From: DATAEG01 sp963703085
Lineage (GTDB): Bacteria > Actinomycetota > Actinomycetes > Mycobacteriales > Jatrophihabitantaceae
Direction: 5' to 3'
DNA length: 64,000 nt
NCBI GenBank assembly: GCA_963703085.1
Contig: OY969789.1
Location: 992,001-1,056,000, forward strand
Shown here: positions 15,871 through 25,020 of the stretch, piece by piece
Layout of the letters: every line of letters starts with the position of its first letter
Numbering within the stretch: the stretch's first letter is position 1
Notes under the pieces: generated by a model
The model's database searches: none
The model's input: only the letters and a program-made list of their open reading frames with translations
What the model was told of the DNA's origin: nothing
Position numbers and translations under genes: made by a program

Positions 15871-15957
15871 CAACGCTCCATCATCGCTGGCAGATGTGAC
15901 ATGAGTCCTCCTGATGGGGCAGGGAAGCTGGGGCACAGTCACGGCTTCGCTATAGGA

Positions 15958-15984
15958 GACGAGCGCACCAGTCCCGCTGTGACA
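15958..15984 (-). promoter_or_regulatory. ECF41-type promoter (leftward)
   Basis: On the minus strand TGTCACA (complement of 15978-15984) is followed after exactly 16 bp by CGTC (complement of 15958-15961). This is, from memory of published ECF41 work, the sigma factor's consensus. It points at the DinB/nitroreductase operon, and an ECF41 gene lies 1.1 kb away. Confidence 0.75.
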
Positions 15985-16055
15985 TTCTGCGCGCCGGCCG
16001 GACGCTCGGTGCAGAGAACCGCCAGTCGGCCACCAGGCCCGTTCGGCCAGGCATG

Positions 16056-16082
16056 TCACAACCAGCGCCGGTATCTCGTCTC
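16056..16082 (+). promoter_or_regulatory. ECF41-type promoter (rightward)
   Basis: TGTCACA at 16056-16062, a 16-bp spacer, and CGTC at 16079-16082. It lies 40 bp before the likely GTG start of the epimerase gene, which is co-transcribed with the ECF41 sigma factor gene, so the sigma factor probably drives its own operon. Confidence 0.8.
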
Positions 16083-16121
16083 GTGAAAGAGACTGTGAGT
16101 GAGAACCGGAAGGTGAGTGCG

Positions 16122-17054
16122 GTGCGAGTTTTCGTAGCAGGAGCGACAGGCGTCCTCGGGCGTCGGATAGTGCAACAGTTGGTGGCCCACGGCCACGACG
16201 TTACGGCGACGACGAGCAGCCCCGGCAAGCTGGCGACTCTGCGCTCGTTGGGCGCCCGGGGGGCCGTAATGGACGGGCTTGACGAGGCATCGGTCGGTCA
16301 GTCGGTGGCCGAGGCCCGGCCGGACGTGATCGTCCATGAGATGACTGCGATCGCGCCGGCGCACGCCGGTAAGCCCAACTTCAAACACATGGACCGCTGG
16401 TTCGCCCCGACGATCCGGCTGCGCACCGAAGGCACCGATCACCTGCTGGCCGCAGCTCAAGCGACCGATGTCGAACATTTCGTTGCGCAGAGCTACGCCG
16501 CATGGAACGGCATCCGGCAAGGTGGGTGGGTGAAGACCGAGGACGACCCGCTCGATCTGCACGAAGGCAGCTCCGCCGGCCCGGTTATGCATGCGATCCA
16601 GCATGTCGAGCAATCCGTCGAAAAGGTCGACGGCGCGAGCCTGCGCTACGGCGCGCTCTATGGGCCGGGTGCGACCGACGATCAGGTGACGTTGGTTCGC
16701 AAGCGGCAGTTCCCGCTCGTCGGCGACGCCGGAGGTTACTGCTCGTGGGTGCACCTGGACGACGCAGCAAGCGCGACTGTGCTCGCGGTCGAACGAAAGG
16801 CACGCGGTGTCTTCAACATCGTCGACGACGAGCCCGCTCCAGCCAACCAATGGCTGCCCTACCTGGCTGCGAGTGCGGGAGCCAAGCCGCCGCGAAAAGT
16901 CCCGCCGTGGGTGGCGCGGCTGCTTGCCGGTGAGGTCGCGGTCACGATGATGACCCAAGGCCGCGGGTTCAGCAATCAGAAGGCGAAACGAGAGTTGGAC
17001 TGGCAGCTGCGCTACCCGTCCTGGCGGCAAGGATTCCGGGAGGCGCTTGAATGA
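16122..17054 (+). CDS. NAD(P)-dependent epimerase/dehydratase-like oxidoreductase
   Basis: A 310-residue Rossmann protein. FVAGATGVLGRRIVQQL (residues about 3-19) is the NAD(P)-binding GxxGxxG loop. The usual YxxxK pair is not evident: the segment near residue 125 reads AQSYAAWNG. It belongs to the atypical SDR group. GTG 16122 is chosen because GGAAGG lies 8 nt before it; GTG 16113 is the alternative. It overlaps the ECF41 sigma gene by 4 bp. ECF41 genes are usually paired with such an oxidoreductase, epimerase or carboxymuconolactone decarboxylase. Confidence 0.8.
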   Translation: MRVFVAGATGVLGRRIVQQLVAHGHDVTATTSSPGKLATLRSLGARGAVMDGLDEASVGQSVAEARPDVIVHEMTAIAPAHAGKPNFKHMDRWFAPTIRLRTEGTDHLLAAAQATDVEHFVAQSYAAWNGIRQGGWVKTEDDPLDLHEGSSAGPVMHAIQHVEQSVEKVDGASLRYGALYGPGATDDQVTLVRKRQFPLVGDAGGYCSWVHLDDAASATVLAVERKARGVFNIVDDEPAPANQWLPYLAASAGAKPPRKVPPWVARLLAGEVAVTMMTQGRGFSNQKAKRELDWQLRYPSWRQGFREALE

Positions 17055-18001
17055 CGAGGGAGGACGACTTCGAGCAGCTACGCCCGTTGCTCTTCTCCGT
17101 CGCCTATCGGCTGCTCGGTAGCGTGACCGAGGCGGAGGATGCGGTCCAAGAGACATGGCTGCGCTACGCAGCGACAACCGACCAACCGAACTCGGTCAAG
17201 GCGTTCCTCACCGCTGTGGTGACCCGGGTCTCGATCGATGTGCTGCGCTCTGCGCGCATCCGGCGGGAGCGGTACGTAGGCCCTTGGTTCCCCGAGCCGT
17301 TGGTGTGCGACCCCTACCAGGATCCCGAGCGATCAGCCGAACTCGCCGACTCGATCTCTATGGCTGCCCTGCTGTTGCTGGAACGTCTGAGCCCTCTCGA
17401 ACGAGCGGTATTCGTGCTGCGCGAAGTCTTCGGGTTCGGTTTCCCCGAGGTCGCCAGTGCGGTGGGCCGTTCCGAGCCGGCCTGTCGTCAACTGGCCGCC
17501 CGGGCGCGCCAGCACATGAGGGACGGGCAACCTCGATTCGAGGCAGACCGTCAGGAACGGCAACGTCTCGCCGCCCACTTCTTCGCCGCGCTGCGGCAAG
17601 GCGACGTGGCCGGGCTGCGCGACCTGCTCACCGCTGACGTTCAGCTGGTCGGCGACAGTGGCGGAAACGCGCCACTGTGGAGCAACGGCGTGGTCGGCCG
17701 CGACCGCGTCACCCGGCTCTTGGTCTCGATGATGCCGGCGCTGCGCGAGATCGAGGTCTCGTTCGAGCCACAGGAGATCAACGGCCAGCCCGGTGCCATC
17801 TTCCGCGACCGCGACAGCAGGGTTCTCAACACCTGGACCCTGGACGTCCAGGACGGGCGCATCCAAGCCATCCGTGCGGTCCTGAATCCGGACAAGCTGG
17901 CCCACATCGGCCCGGTGGCCGATCCCTGGGCCGTCCAGCGCGAGGCCATGCACGCCCTGCGGCCGTCCGCCGCCGGCGATGAGTCCGCACCAACCTGGTA
18001 G
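17051..18001 (+). CDS. ECF41-group RNA polymerase sigma factor (SigJ-like)
   Basis: A 316-residue extracytoplasmic-function sigma factor. Region 2 (LLFSVAYRLLGSVTEAEDAVQ, about residues 13-33) and region 4 (LSPLERAVFVLREVFGFGF, about 110-130) are joined by the YVGPWFPEPL linker typical of ECF41. The C-terminal third is a SnoaL-like domain ending in NPDKL (about 278-282), the motif that contacts the core and tunes activity in this group in place of an anti-sigma factor. It is co-translated with the epimerase gene. Two matching promoters lie upstream. Confidence 0.9.
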   Translation: MTREDDFEQLRPLLFSVAYRLLGSVTEAEDAVQETWLRYAATTDQPNSVKAFLTAVVTRVSIDVLRSARIRRERYVGPWFPEPLVCDPYQDPERSAELADSISMAALLLLERLSPLERAVFVLREVFGFGFPEVASAVGRSEPACRQLAARARQHMRDGQPRFEADRQERQRLAAHFFAALRQGDVAGLRDLLTADVQLVGDSGGNAPLWSNGVVGRDRVTRLLVSMMPALREIEVSFEPQEINGQPGAIFRDRDSRVLNTWTLDVQDGRIQAIRAVLNPDKLAHIGPVADPWAVQREAMHALRPSAAGDESAPTW

Positions 18002-18119
18002 CCGGTCACGAGCGCGGTTACGCCGGAGAACCGGACCGCCCAGCGGAGGGCATGACTGACTGCCGCGCGGCTATCCCTACGCCCGGTCGGTGGGCGCGGC
18101 AGATCACGCGCCGATCTCT

Positions 18120-18131
18120 GCTGCCGGCAGC
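18120..18131. promoter_or_regulatory. 12-bp palindrome before the LacI gene, possible operator
   Basis: GCTGCCGGCAGC is a perfect palindrome centred on CG, as in many LacI-family operators, and sits 46 bp before the LacI-type start codon. A single short GC-rich palindrome can occur by chance here, so support is weak. Confidence 0.35.
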
Positions 18132-18176
18132 GCGGTATCGTGCTACGTGGCAAGAGCCGAAGGAAGGATCCACGCA

Positions 18177-19211
18177 GTGCAGACGCAACGCCCCGGGCCG
18201 ATCACGCAGGCCGATGTGGCGCGTGCCGCCGGGGTCTCCCCGCGCACCGTGTCGAATGTGGTCAACGGGGCGCAGTATGTCTCCGCGGAGGTACGCAGCC
18301 GCGTCGGTCGCGCTCTGGACGACCTTGGTTACGCTCCGAATCTGGTTGCTCGTAACCTGCGGCACGGGCGGTCCGGGATGATCGCGCTCATTCTCCCCCT
18401 CAACGTCGAGTACTTCGCCGAGCTCACCGACCATCTTGTGCAGGAGGCTCGGGCGCGCTCGCTCGTGGTGATGATCGACAAGACGGACGGCGACCCCGAT
18501 CGCGAGCGCGAAATCCTGCAGGCCAGCCGCCGGTCTGCCCTGTTCGACGGCATGATCTTCAGCCCGGCTGGTCTGACCCCGTCCGACCTGGAGCACCTCA
18601 CCACGACCCGACCGCTGGTGCTGCTGGGTCAGCGGTGGGCGAGCACCAAGCACGACCGGGTCGTGATCGACAACGTCGCCGCGGTCGGCGCCGCAACCAG
18701 TCATCTGGTAGAGGTAGGCCGACGCAGGATCGCATTCATCGGACCACACCTCGACGGCACCGCCGATGTCGCCCAGGACCGACTGACCGGCTATCGCACC
18801 GCATTGCGTCGCGCGAAGCTACCCTCACGGCGATCACTCGAGATCAGTGGAACCGGCTTCCACCGGGTGGATGGCCACACTGCTATGACTCGCCTCCTCG
18901 ACGGACGGCACCGTCCGGACGCTGTCGTCTGCTACAACGATCCACTCGCCCTCGGGGCGATCCGGGCGGTGCACGACCGCGGGTTGCGGGTGCCGCAGGA
19001 CATCGCGGTCGTCGGCTGTGACAACAACGAAGACGGCCGGTACTCAACGCCGCGGTTGACGACCATCGCCCAGGACAAGGCGCAGATCGCCCGAGCCGCA
19101 GTCGAACTACTTGCCGCTCGGCTCGCCGGATCGAATGCTGCCGCCGAGACACGGCATGCTGATTGGGCGCTCGTCACCCGGGAGAGCACCGTTGGGTCTG
19201 GGCAGCCATGA
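18177..19211 (+). CDS. LacI-family transcriptional regulator
   Basis: A 344-residue sugar-responsive regulator. The N-terminal helix-turn-helix reads ITQADVARAAGVSPRTVSNV followed by a hinge; the rest is a periplasmic-binding-protein-like sensor ending DIAVVGCDNNEDGRYSTPRLT. GTG 18177 is chosen for the AAGGAAGGA element 8 nt upstream; a longer start at 18090 lacks one. It overlaps the sulfatase gene by 4 bp, so it probably controls the sulfatase in response to a sugar from the sulfated glycan. The effector is unknown. Confidence 0.88.
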   Translation: MQTQRPGPITQADVARAAGVSPRTVSNVVNGAQYVSAEVRSRVGRALDDLGYAPNLVARNLRHGRSGMIALILPLNVEYFAELTDHLVQEARARSLVVMIDKTDGDPDREREILQASRRSALFDGMIFSPAGLTPSDLEHLTTTRPLVLLGQRWASTKHDRVVIDNVAAVGAATSHLVEVGRRRIAFIGPHLDGTADVAQDRLTGYRTALRRAKLPSRRSLEISGTGFHRVDGHTAMTRLLDGRHRPDAVVCYNDPLALGAIRAVHDRGLRVPQDIAVVGCDNNEDGRYSTPRLTTIAQDKAQIARAAVELLAARLAGSNAAAETRHADWALVTRESTVGSGQP

Positions 19212-20717
19212 CCGAACCGACCAACGTTCTCATGCTCATGACCGACCAGCATCGGGTTGACACGCTGGGCTGCTACGGCAACGAGGTGTGCCGCACACCC
19301 AACCTGGACGCCCTTTCGGCGCGCGGCGCCACGTTCGACAACGCCTTCACGCCTTCGGCAATCTGCACTCCTGCCCGGGCATCTCTGCTGACCGGGGTGC
19401 TGCCTTTCCGCCACGCCCTGCTGGCGAACTACGAGCGCAACGTCGGCTACCGCGAAGAACTGGGCCCGCAGTTCGAACCGTTCTCCGTCCCGCTCGCCGC
19501 GGCCGGGTATCAACTCGGCCACGTCGGGAAATGGCATGTGGGCAAGGCGCGCGGACCGGAAGATTTCGGGTTCACCGGCACTCACTTCCCCGGCTGGGCC
19601 AACCCGGTCCGCCACCCCGAATACGTCCGCTGGTTGCAGGACCGCGACTTGCCGCAGTATCGACTGCGTACGGAAGTCCGTGGCACCTTTCCCAATGGCG
19701 AGCCGGGCAACCTGCTGGGCGGCATCTTGGACGGCCCGGTTGAGTCCACCTTTGAATACTTCTTGGCCGACCGGGCGATCGCCCAGCTGCGCGAGTTCGC
19801 CGCAACGGGGCGGCCGTTCTACCTAGCCTGTAACTGGTTCGGTCCGCACCTGCCCTATTGCATACCGGCCGGAGTACTACCGAATGTATGACCCGGCCGA
19901 CGTCGTGCTGCCGGCCTCGATAGTCGAGACCTTCGCCGACAAGCCGCGCGTGCAACGCAGTTACTCCGCACATTGGACGTTTGACAGCATCGGCCTCGAC
20001 GGCTGGCGCGAACTCACTGCGGCCTACTGGGGATACGTCACCCTCATCGACGAACAGGTCGGCCGGGTTCTGGCTGCGCTGGACGACCTCGACCTGACGG
20101 AGCGCACCCTGGTGTGCTTCACGGCCGATCATGGCGAGTTCACCGGGGCGCATCGGCTGCACGACAAAGGGCCTGCGATGTACGACGACATCTACCGTAT
20201 CCCGCTCATCGTCGCGGGTCCTGGCGTGACGCCCGACAGCCGTCCCGACCAGTTCGTCGGCCTGACCGATCTGACCGCGACCATCGTCAGCGTCGCCGGG
20301 ATGGGCGTCCCGGCCCACTACGACGGCGCCAGTCTCCAGCCAATTCTCGCTGGCGAAGAGACACCCGGCTGGCGCGAGGAAATCATCGCGGAGTTCCACG
20401 GCCACCACTTCCCTTATCCGCAGCGGATGATCCGCACCCGAACGCACAAGCTGGTCGTCAGCCCGGCCGATCGCAACGAACTGTACGACCTCGTCGCCGA
20501 TCCCGACGAGCTGCACAACCGCTACGACCACCCGGAGCTGGCGGCGGTGCGCAACGGCCTGATGGCCGAGCTATACCGCCAGCTGCAGGCCCGAGGCGAC
20601 AACTTCTTCCACTGGATGACGTCGATGTGGGAGGTGGGCGGCAAGACCCATGACGCCATGCTGAGCGACCTAGACGCCACTACGCCTCAACCGAGCGGGA
20701 CCTCTACCACCGTGTAG
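19208..20717 (+). pseudogene. Sulfatase with one internal frameshift
   Basis: Type I sulfatase hydrolysing sulfate esters. The N-terminal part opens TNVLMLMTDQHR with the metal-binding Asp, and has the C53-T-P-A-R57 motif whose Cys becomes formylglycine. The C-terminal part has TADHGEFTGAH and continues to the end of the family fold. The frames join across a single extra G near 19868-19872: removing it gives CIPAEYYRMYDPADVV, as in relatives. Total length (about 500 residues) is normal. There is no signal peptide, so a cytoplasmic role is likely. The shift may be a sequencing error; otherwise the gene is broken. Confidence 0.85.
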
Positions 20718-22183
20718 GAGCATGGCGGCAGGGTCACCGTCGGCTTCACCGCCAGATCCACCTCTCGCCACTTCGGGTGCACAGCATCCGGCTCCGAACG
20801 CGTGTTTCCGGTCAACGGCGTCCGGGCCGCTAGCTCGCCGGCCTTGGATGTTCCGCCCACCTGCGCTCCGGAGAGAGCCAGTTCGACGCTCAGTTCCCGA
20901 TCCTTGTCCCGGTTGACGACCGACACCCACATCGTCCGACTGTTCTCGTCGCGGGTAACGCTGACATCCAGCGCTGCGACGGTCTGGCGCGATCCCGTCC
21001 AGGACGTGCAGTCCACCGCAGGCCCGTCCACACGTGCCTCGACCGCGATCGGACCACTGTGGTGACGTTGCATCCACAATGGCCAGTACACGCTCTCCCG
21101 GACGACGGAGTGGTCGTCCACCACCAATGCGCCGACCACGTTGATCGTCTGGGCGAAGTTGGCCAGGCCGACGGTGTCGCATTGGCGTTGCATCACATTG
21201 AGGAACGATGCCACGACGGCGGCGTCGACCATGCGGTACTGGGTCTCCCCCGGCCGCCAGTCCGGACTCATCTCCTGGTGCGTGCTGTCGACACAGTTCC
21301 ACTCGGTGAAGGCGAGCTGCGGCCGACGGGCGCTGTCCTTCTCCCGCCCGACCAGATCGATGAGCCCACGCATCGCCCGGATCGAACGCTCCTCATCGTC
21401 GGTCACGCCTATCAGGCGGTCGTAGTCACCGTCCGGTGCGCCGGGGTCGAAGCGCCAGTAGGTGTGCACCGTGAGGTAGTCCAGGTCGTCCCACGCTTCG
21501 CGCAGCAACGGCAGATTCCAGTCGAGCGCAAGGTCCCGCCGCCACGCACCCACAGCTAGCACCGCTACCCGGGGGTCGAGCTTGTGCAGGGCACGGGCCC
21601 ACTCGCGACAGCGCTGCGCATTCTCACCCGCGGTGACGCGGCCGATCTCCCACTCGCCCCAGTCCTCGTTGCCGATCTGCCAAAACGGGACCTCGAACGG
21701 GTCGGCGTAGCCGTCGTCGCGTCTGCGGTTGGCCCAGTAGGAGTCGGTGTCTGCGTTGGCGTATTCCAACCAGGCCAGCGCCTCGCGCAACGTGCCTGTT
21801 CCGGTGGTCAGGTTGATCTGCGGCTCCGCGCCGATCGTCCGGCAGTACTGGACGAATTCGGCCGTGCCGAATCCGTTTCCCACGTCGTAGCCGAAGTGCC
21901 AATCGATGGTCCGGCTGCGGTCGGCGACGGGGCCGATCCCCCGCTCCCATTCGTAGCTCGTTCCGGTGCAGCCCCCGGGCCAACGCACCACCGGTGGGGC
22001 GAGCTCACGAACCGCCTCGACGACCGTCTTGCGTAGGCCGTCAGGACCGGCGTCGGGATGGCCTGGGTTGTACAGGGCCTCCTCGGCAACCCAACGTCGC
22101 CGGGACAGAAACTGGCCATAGATCTCCGGCCGGACGCGTCCCAGTTCTCGGCTCAGGTCGACGCTGATCCGCGCATCGCTCAT
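20687..22183 (-). CDS. GH51 alpha-L-arabinofuranosidase-like glycosidase
   Basis: A 498-residue retaining glycosidase of clan GH-A. RWPGG lies near residue 67; the acid/base Glu is in WQIGNEDWG (E173) and the nucleophile Glu in FTEWN (E294). A beta-sandwich follows to the end. There is no signal peptide, so it acts on imported oligosaccharides. It overlaps the sugar-binding protein gene by 4 bp and converges with the sulfatase, sharing 31 bp at the 3' ends. GH51 also contains other activities, so arabinose as the sugar is not certain. Confidence 0.85.
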   Translation of the reverse strand: MSDARISVDLSRELGRVRPEIYGQFLSRRRWVAEEALYNPGHPDAGPDGLRKTVVEAVRELAPPVVRWPGGCTGTSYEWERGIGPVADRSRTIDWHFGYDVGNGFGTAEFVQYCRTIGAEPQINLTTGTGTLREALAWLEYANADTDSYWANRRRDDGYADPFEVPFWQIGNEDWGEWEIGRVTAGENAQRCREWARALHKLDPRVAVLAVGAWRRDLALDWNLPLLREAWDDLDYLTVHTYWRFDPGAPDGDYDRLIGVTDDEERSIRAMRGLIDLVGREKDSARRPQLAFTEWNCVDSTHQEMSPDWRPGETQYRMVDAAVVASFLNVMQRQCDTVGLANFAQTINVVGALVVDDHSVVRESVYWPLWMQRHHSGPIAVEARVDGPAVDCTSWTGSRQTVAALDVSVTRDENSRTMWVSVVNRDKDRELSVELALSGAQVGGTSKAGELAARTPLTGNTRSEPDAVHPKWREVDLAVKPTVTLPPCSYTVVEVPLG

Positions 22184-23496
22184 TTCAGCAACCGCTTCGC
22201 ATCGGTGAAGAACTGTTTAGCGGCTGAATCGATGCTGGCCTTCCCGAATCCGACCGTCTGGTTCGCCGTAGTCAACGACGTCGTCAACAACTGACCCGCC
22301 CCGGGTGGAAAGGTCTGTAGCGGAGCCAGGTCCTGCTTGGCGATGGTCTGGTAGTTCTCGAACACCTGCTTGTCGTTGCCTTGCAGGCTGGGTTGAATCG
22401 CCGCTTGCAACTTCTCTGCGATCGGTACGCCACGGGCCAGGCCCATCGTCTTCGCCGCATTCTCGTCACTGCTGAGGAACTTGAGCAGGGCCACGGCCTT
22501 GTCCACGTTCTTGCTCTTCTTGGAGATGGCGAACCAGCCTGCCGGGATGATGTTGGTACCGGCCTTGCTGTCCGCCGTGGCCCGGGGGAACGGGAGGATC
22601 CCGAGAGCGTCCTTGGTCAACGTCTGAATCGATGGGAACCCTCGGGACGTCGCTGTGAGCGTGTATGCCGCCTTCCCGGTGACGATCGGGTCGGTGTCGA
22701 AACCGACGGCCGTTGCGGTGATGGTCATCGGCACGCAGGCGCCGTTCTTTCGCAAGGTGTCCCACAGCCGCAGCCAGGTTCCGAAATCGTCCTCGGTGAA
22801 CCCCAGCTTTCCCTGGTTGTCGAACAACGTCTTGTTCTGGCCGCGCAGATAGGATTCGAATGGAATCGAGTTGCCGCCGAAGTCCGCTGAGCCATGCAAC
22901 TTGCTGCCGGACTTTGACGTCACCTGCGACATCATCGACTGGTAGCCGGCCAGCGTCCACGATTCGTCCGCCACGGCCAGCCCATACTGGTCGAGCTTCG
23001 TCTTGTTGTAGATCATGGCCGGCTGAGTCGCCGCGCCAACCAGGGCGAAATACCAGTGACCGTCCATCTTGGCCGTCGGGACGATATAGCTCGGCGCCTT
23101 CGTCAGCCCGAGTTCCTCCGCGTGATCGTCGAGGCTGAGTACGGCGCCGCGCCTGACGTACTCGAGCAAGAAGGGTAGGTGGATCTGGAAGATGTCCGGC
23201 GGACTCCCTCCGGCGAGGCGCGTAGCGAGCTTGTCGTAGTAGCCGTTCAACCCCGAGTACTGGGTGGAAACCTTGGTCTTGGAATCTTTCTTCTGGAAGA
23301 GGTCGATCGCGGCGATCAGCTTCTTGTTCTGGTCACCCTCGCCCCAGAACGTCATCTGCAGCGTGGACGAGTCCTTTGAGCCCGACCCGAGCCCACGACT
23401 GCACCCTGCGAGTGCGGCCATCGAGGCTGCTGCGCCGGTGACCTTGAATGCGGTCCTGCGAGTCATCGTTGTGGACGACCCGTGCATGCCTTCCAT
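22180..23496 (-). CDS. ABC transporter sugar-binding lipoprotein
   Basis: A 438-residue family-1 solute-binding protein. The start has a twin-arginine-like TRRTAFKV followed by a hydrophobic stretch and lipobox ALAGC (Cys32), so it is exported, perhaps by Tat, and lipid-anchored. The mature part (LQMTFWGEGDQNKKLIAAID) is the usual carbohydrate-binding fold. GAGGAGG lies 4 nt before ATG 23496. It is the first gene of a leftward unit with GH51 and is preceded by the ROK operator at 23533-23553. Its permeases are probably the pair at 31040-32867. Confidence 0.88.
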   Translation of the reverse strand: MEGMHGSSTTMTRRTAFKVTGAAASMAALAGCSRGLGSGSKDSSTLQMTFWGEGDQNKKLIAAIDLFQKKDSKTKVSTQYSGLNGYYDKLATRLAGGSPPDIFQIHLPFLLEYVRRGAVLSLDDHAEELGLTKAPSYIVPTAKMDGHWYFALVGAATQPAMIYNKTKLDQYGLAVADESWTLAGYQSMMSQVTSKSGSKLHGSADFGGNSIPFESYLRGQNKTLFDNQGKLGFTEDDFGTWLRLWDTLRKNGACVPMTITATAVGFDTDPIVTGKAAYTLTATSRGFPSIQTLTKDALGILPFPRATADSKAGTNIIPAGWFAISKKSKNVDKAVALLKFLSSDENAAKTMGLARGVPIAEKLQAAIQPSLQGNDKQVFENYQTIAKQDLAPLQTFPPGAGQLLTTSLTTANQTVGFGKASIDSAAKQFFTDAKRLLK

Positions 23497-23532
23497 GCAT
23501 CCTCCTCAGTGGCGGCTGACGCTATCCACCTG

Positions 23533-23576
23533 TTAACTTCGTTTCGAAATTAAATGGCGATGGGATGCGATGTCAA
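23533..23576 (-). promoter_or_regulatory. ROK-type operator/promoter of the binding-protein operon
   Basis: The inverted repeat TTAACTTC-N5-GAAATTAA (23533-23553; 7 of 8 arm bases match) lies over the -10 region of a leftward promoter whose TTGACA box is the complement of 23571-23576, 17 bp away. The same layout recurs at 24931-24973 and 30930-30973. Confidence 0.75.
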
Positions 23577-23647
23577 GGCCTTCCGAAGGAAGAGAACCGT
23601 GGCGAGTCGGTAGCGCACAGCGTCAACGGGCTGCTAGAACTCGCTCC

Positions 23648-24916
23648 GTGACCGAATCGGCTGGAACGAGCCCCTCCCGCCTACCTGGGCGGCTCAGTGC
23701 CGGGCAGGAGGCGGTGCGCTCCGCCCAACCAGCCGATCTGCGTCGACAAAACTTGTCGGCCATCATGCGCGCGGTGATGTCCGCGGGGTCGGTCGCCCGA
23801 GCCGACCTGGCGGTGATGACCGGCATGGCCACCGGCACCGTCACGAAACTGACGTCCGTACTCGGCGAGGTCGGCCTGCTCCAGGAGCTGACGTCGGTGA
23901 CCCGGGACCGGAACCCGGGCCGTCCCCGCGTGCCGGTGGCCGTCGATTCGCGCCGATACCGTGTCGTGGGCGTGCATATAGGCCTACTGCGGACCAGCCT
24001 GTGCCTCATTGACCTGACCGGCCACCTGGTGGCCGAACTCAGACTGACCCACCCCCGGCGTGGCTTCGATCACCTCATCACCCAGGCCGTCGAAGGCATT
24101 CACGAACTGCTGAACGCCGAACCAGGCACCGTTGTGGGTGTCGGTGCGAGTACCGGCGGATGGGTTGACGCGCAGTCCGGCTGGGTGCTGCATCACGCCG
24201 TCCTCGGCTGGCGCGACGCCCCGTTCCGGACAGCCCTGGAGGATGGCGTCGGGCTGCCGGTTCGGGTCGACTCGAGCTTCCGGGCGCTGGCGCTGGCCGA
24301 ACGCTGGCTCGGTGGCGCCAGCGATGTCCGGGACCTCGTCCACCTCTTCGTGGGCAACGTGGTCGGCGCCGGCCTTGTCTTGGACGGCCGGCTGTATCGC
24401 GGTGCAACCTCGGCGGCGGGCGCTCTGGACCATCTGCCCGTCGATGGGCAAGCCGACAAGCCATGCACCTGCGGCCGCTCCAACTGCCTGCACGCCGTCG
24501 CCAGCGACGTGGCCGTGGTCCGACAGGCCCGAGGCGCCGGCCTGATCTCCGCTCGCGGCACCGTCGATCACCTGATCGCGCTGGCCCGTAACGGGGACAC
24601 CCGCGCAGATGATCTGCTGCGTCAGCGAGCCCGCTGGGTCGGCACCGCCGCCGGCACGCTGATCGAGGTGCTCGATCCGCAGCGCGTCGTCATCGGCGGC
24701 GGCGTAGTCGACGCCCCGGAGTACCTGCACCACGTCCGCGAAGGTGCACGGACGTACCTGGCCGACAAGCGCGCCGTTGACCTGAACGACATCATTCGGG
24801 CAAGTTCGTTCGGCAGCCATGCCATCTCCGTGTCGTCCGCCGCGATCCTGCTCGACGATCTCTACCAGGACCCGGCCGCCTTCGTGCCGGAACTGCGCCT
24901 CCTCCGCTACGGGTGA
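23648..24916 (+). CDS. ROK-family transcriptional regulator
   Basis: A 422-residue regulator with an N-terminal winged helix (LRRQNLSAIMRAVMSAGSVARADLA, about residues 38-62) and a ROK sugar-kinase-like C-terminal domain. The zinc motif is CTCGRSNC. The usual catalytic NDAN segment is replaced by VDSSFRALALAE, so it should bind sugar without phosphorylating it. GTG 23648 is chosen since an upstream start at 23570 would overlap the operator. It lies between two copies of the shared operator and is the obvious candidate to bind them. The inducing sugar is unknown. Confidence 0.85.
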   Translation: MTESAGTSPSRLPGRLSAGQEAVRSAQPADLRRQNLSAIMRAVMSAGSVARADLAVMTGMATGTVTKLTSVLGEVGLLQELTSVTRDRNPGRPRVPVAVDSRRYRVVGVHIGLLRTSLCLIDLTGHLVAELRLTHPRRGFDHLITQAVEGIHELLNAEPGTVVGVGASTGGWVDAQSGWVLHHAVLGWRDAPFRTALEDGVGLPVRVDSSFRALALAERWLGGASDVRDLVHLFVGNVVGAGLVLDGRLYRGATSAAGALDHLPVDGQADKPCTCGRSNCLHAVASDVAVVRQARGAGLISARGTVDHLIALARNGDTRADDLLRQRARWVGTAAGTLIEVLDPQRVVIGGGVVDAPEYLHHVREGARTYLADKRAVDLNDIIRASSFGSHAISVSSAAILLDDLYQDPAAFVPELRLLRYG

Positions 24917-24930
24917 CCCGAACCGTTCAG

Positions 24931-24973
24931 TTGACGCGAGCGAAGTCGTTAGTTAACTTCCAACGGCAGCTAA
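24931..24973 (+). promoter_or_regulatory. ROK-type operator/promoter of the dehydratase operon
   Basis: TTGACG (24931-24936), a 16-bp spacer, then TTAACTTC-N5-GCAGCTAA (24953-24973). The left arm is identical to the other two sites; the right arm keeps 6 of 8 bases. It lies just before the dehydratase start at 25021. Confidence 0.65.
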
Positions 24974-25020
24974 TTGCGTGCGCGTGGAGCAACCACAGTG
25001 AGGCGGGTGTACCCGGACCG

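Noticed and set aside
15895..15901. Third TGTCACA (minus strand) near the DinB-type gene
   Set aside because: No CGTC lies 16 bp downstream, so it does not fit the ECF41 promoter pattern.
23570..23647. Upstream start of the ROK gene at 23570
   Set aside because: It overlaps the TTGACA box of the leftward promoter, and the added residues are low-complexity and basic.
24913..25020. GTG 24913 as the start of the dehydratase, giving a 4-bp overlap with the ROK gene
   Set aside because: It would put the ROK-type operator and -10 inside the coding region, and the added residues have no family match; ATG 25021 fits better.
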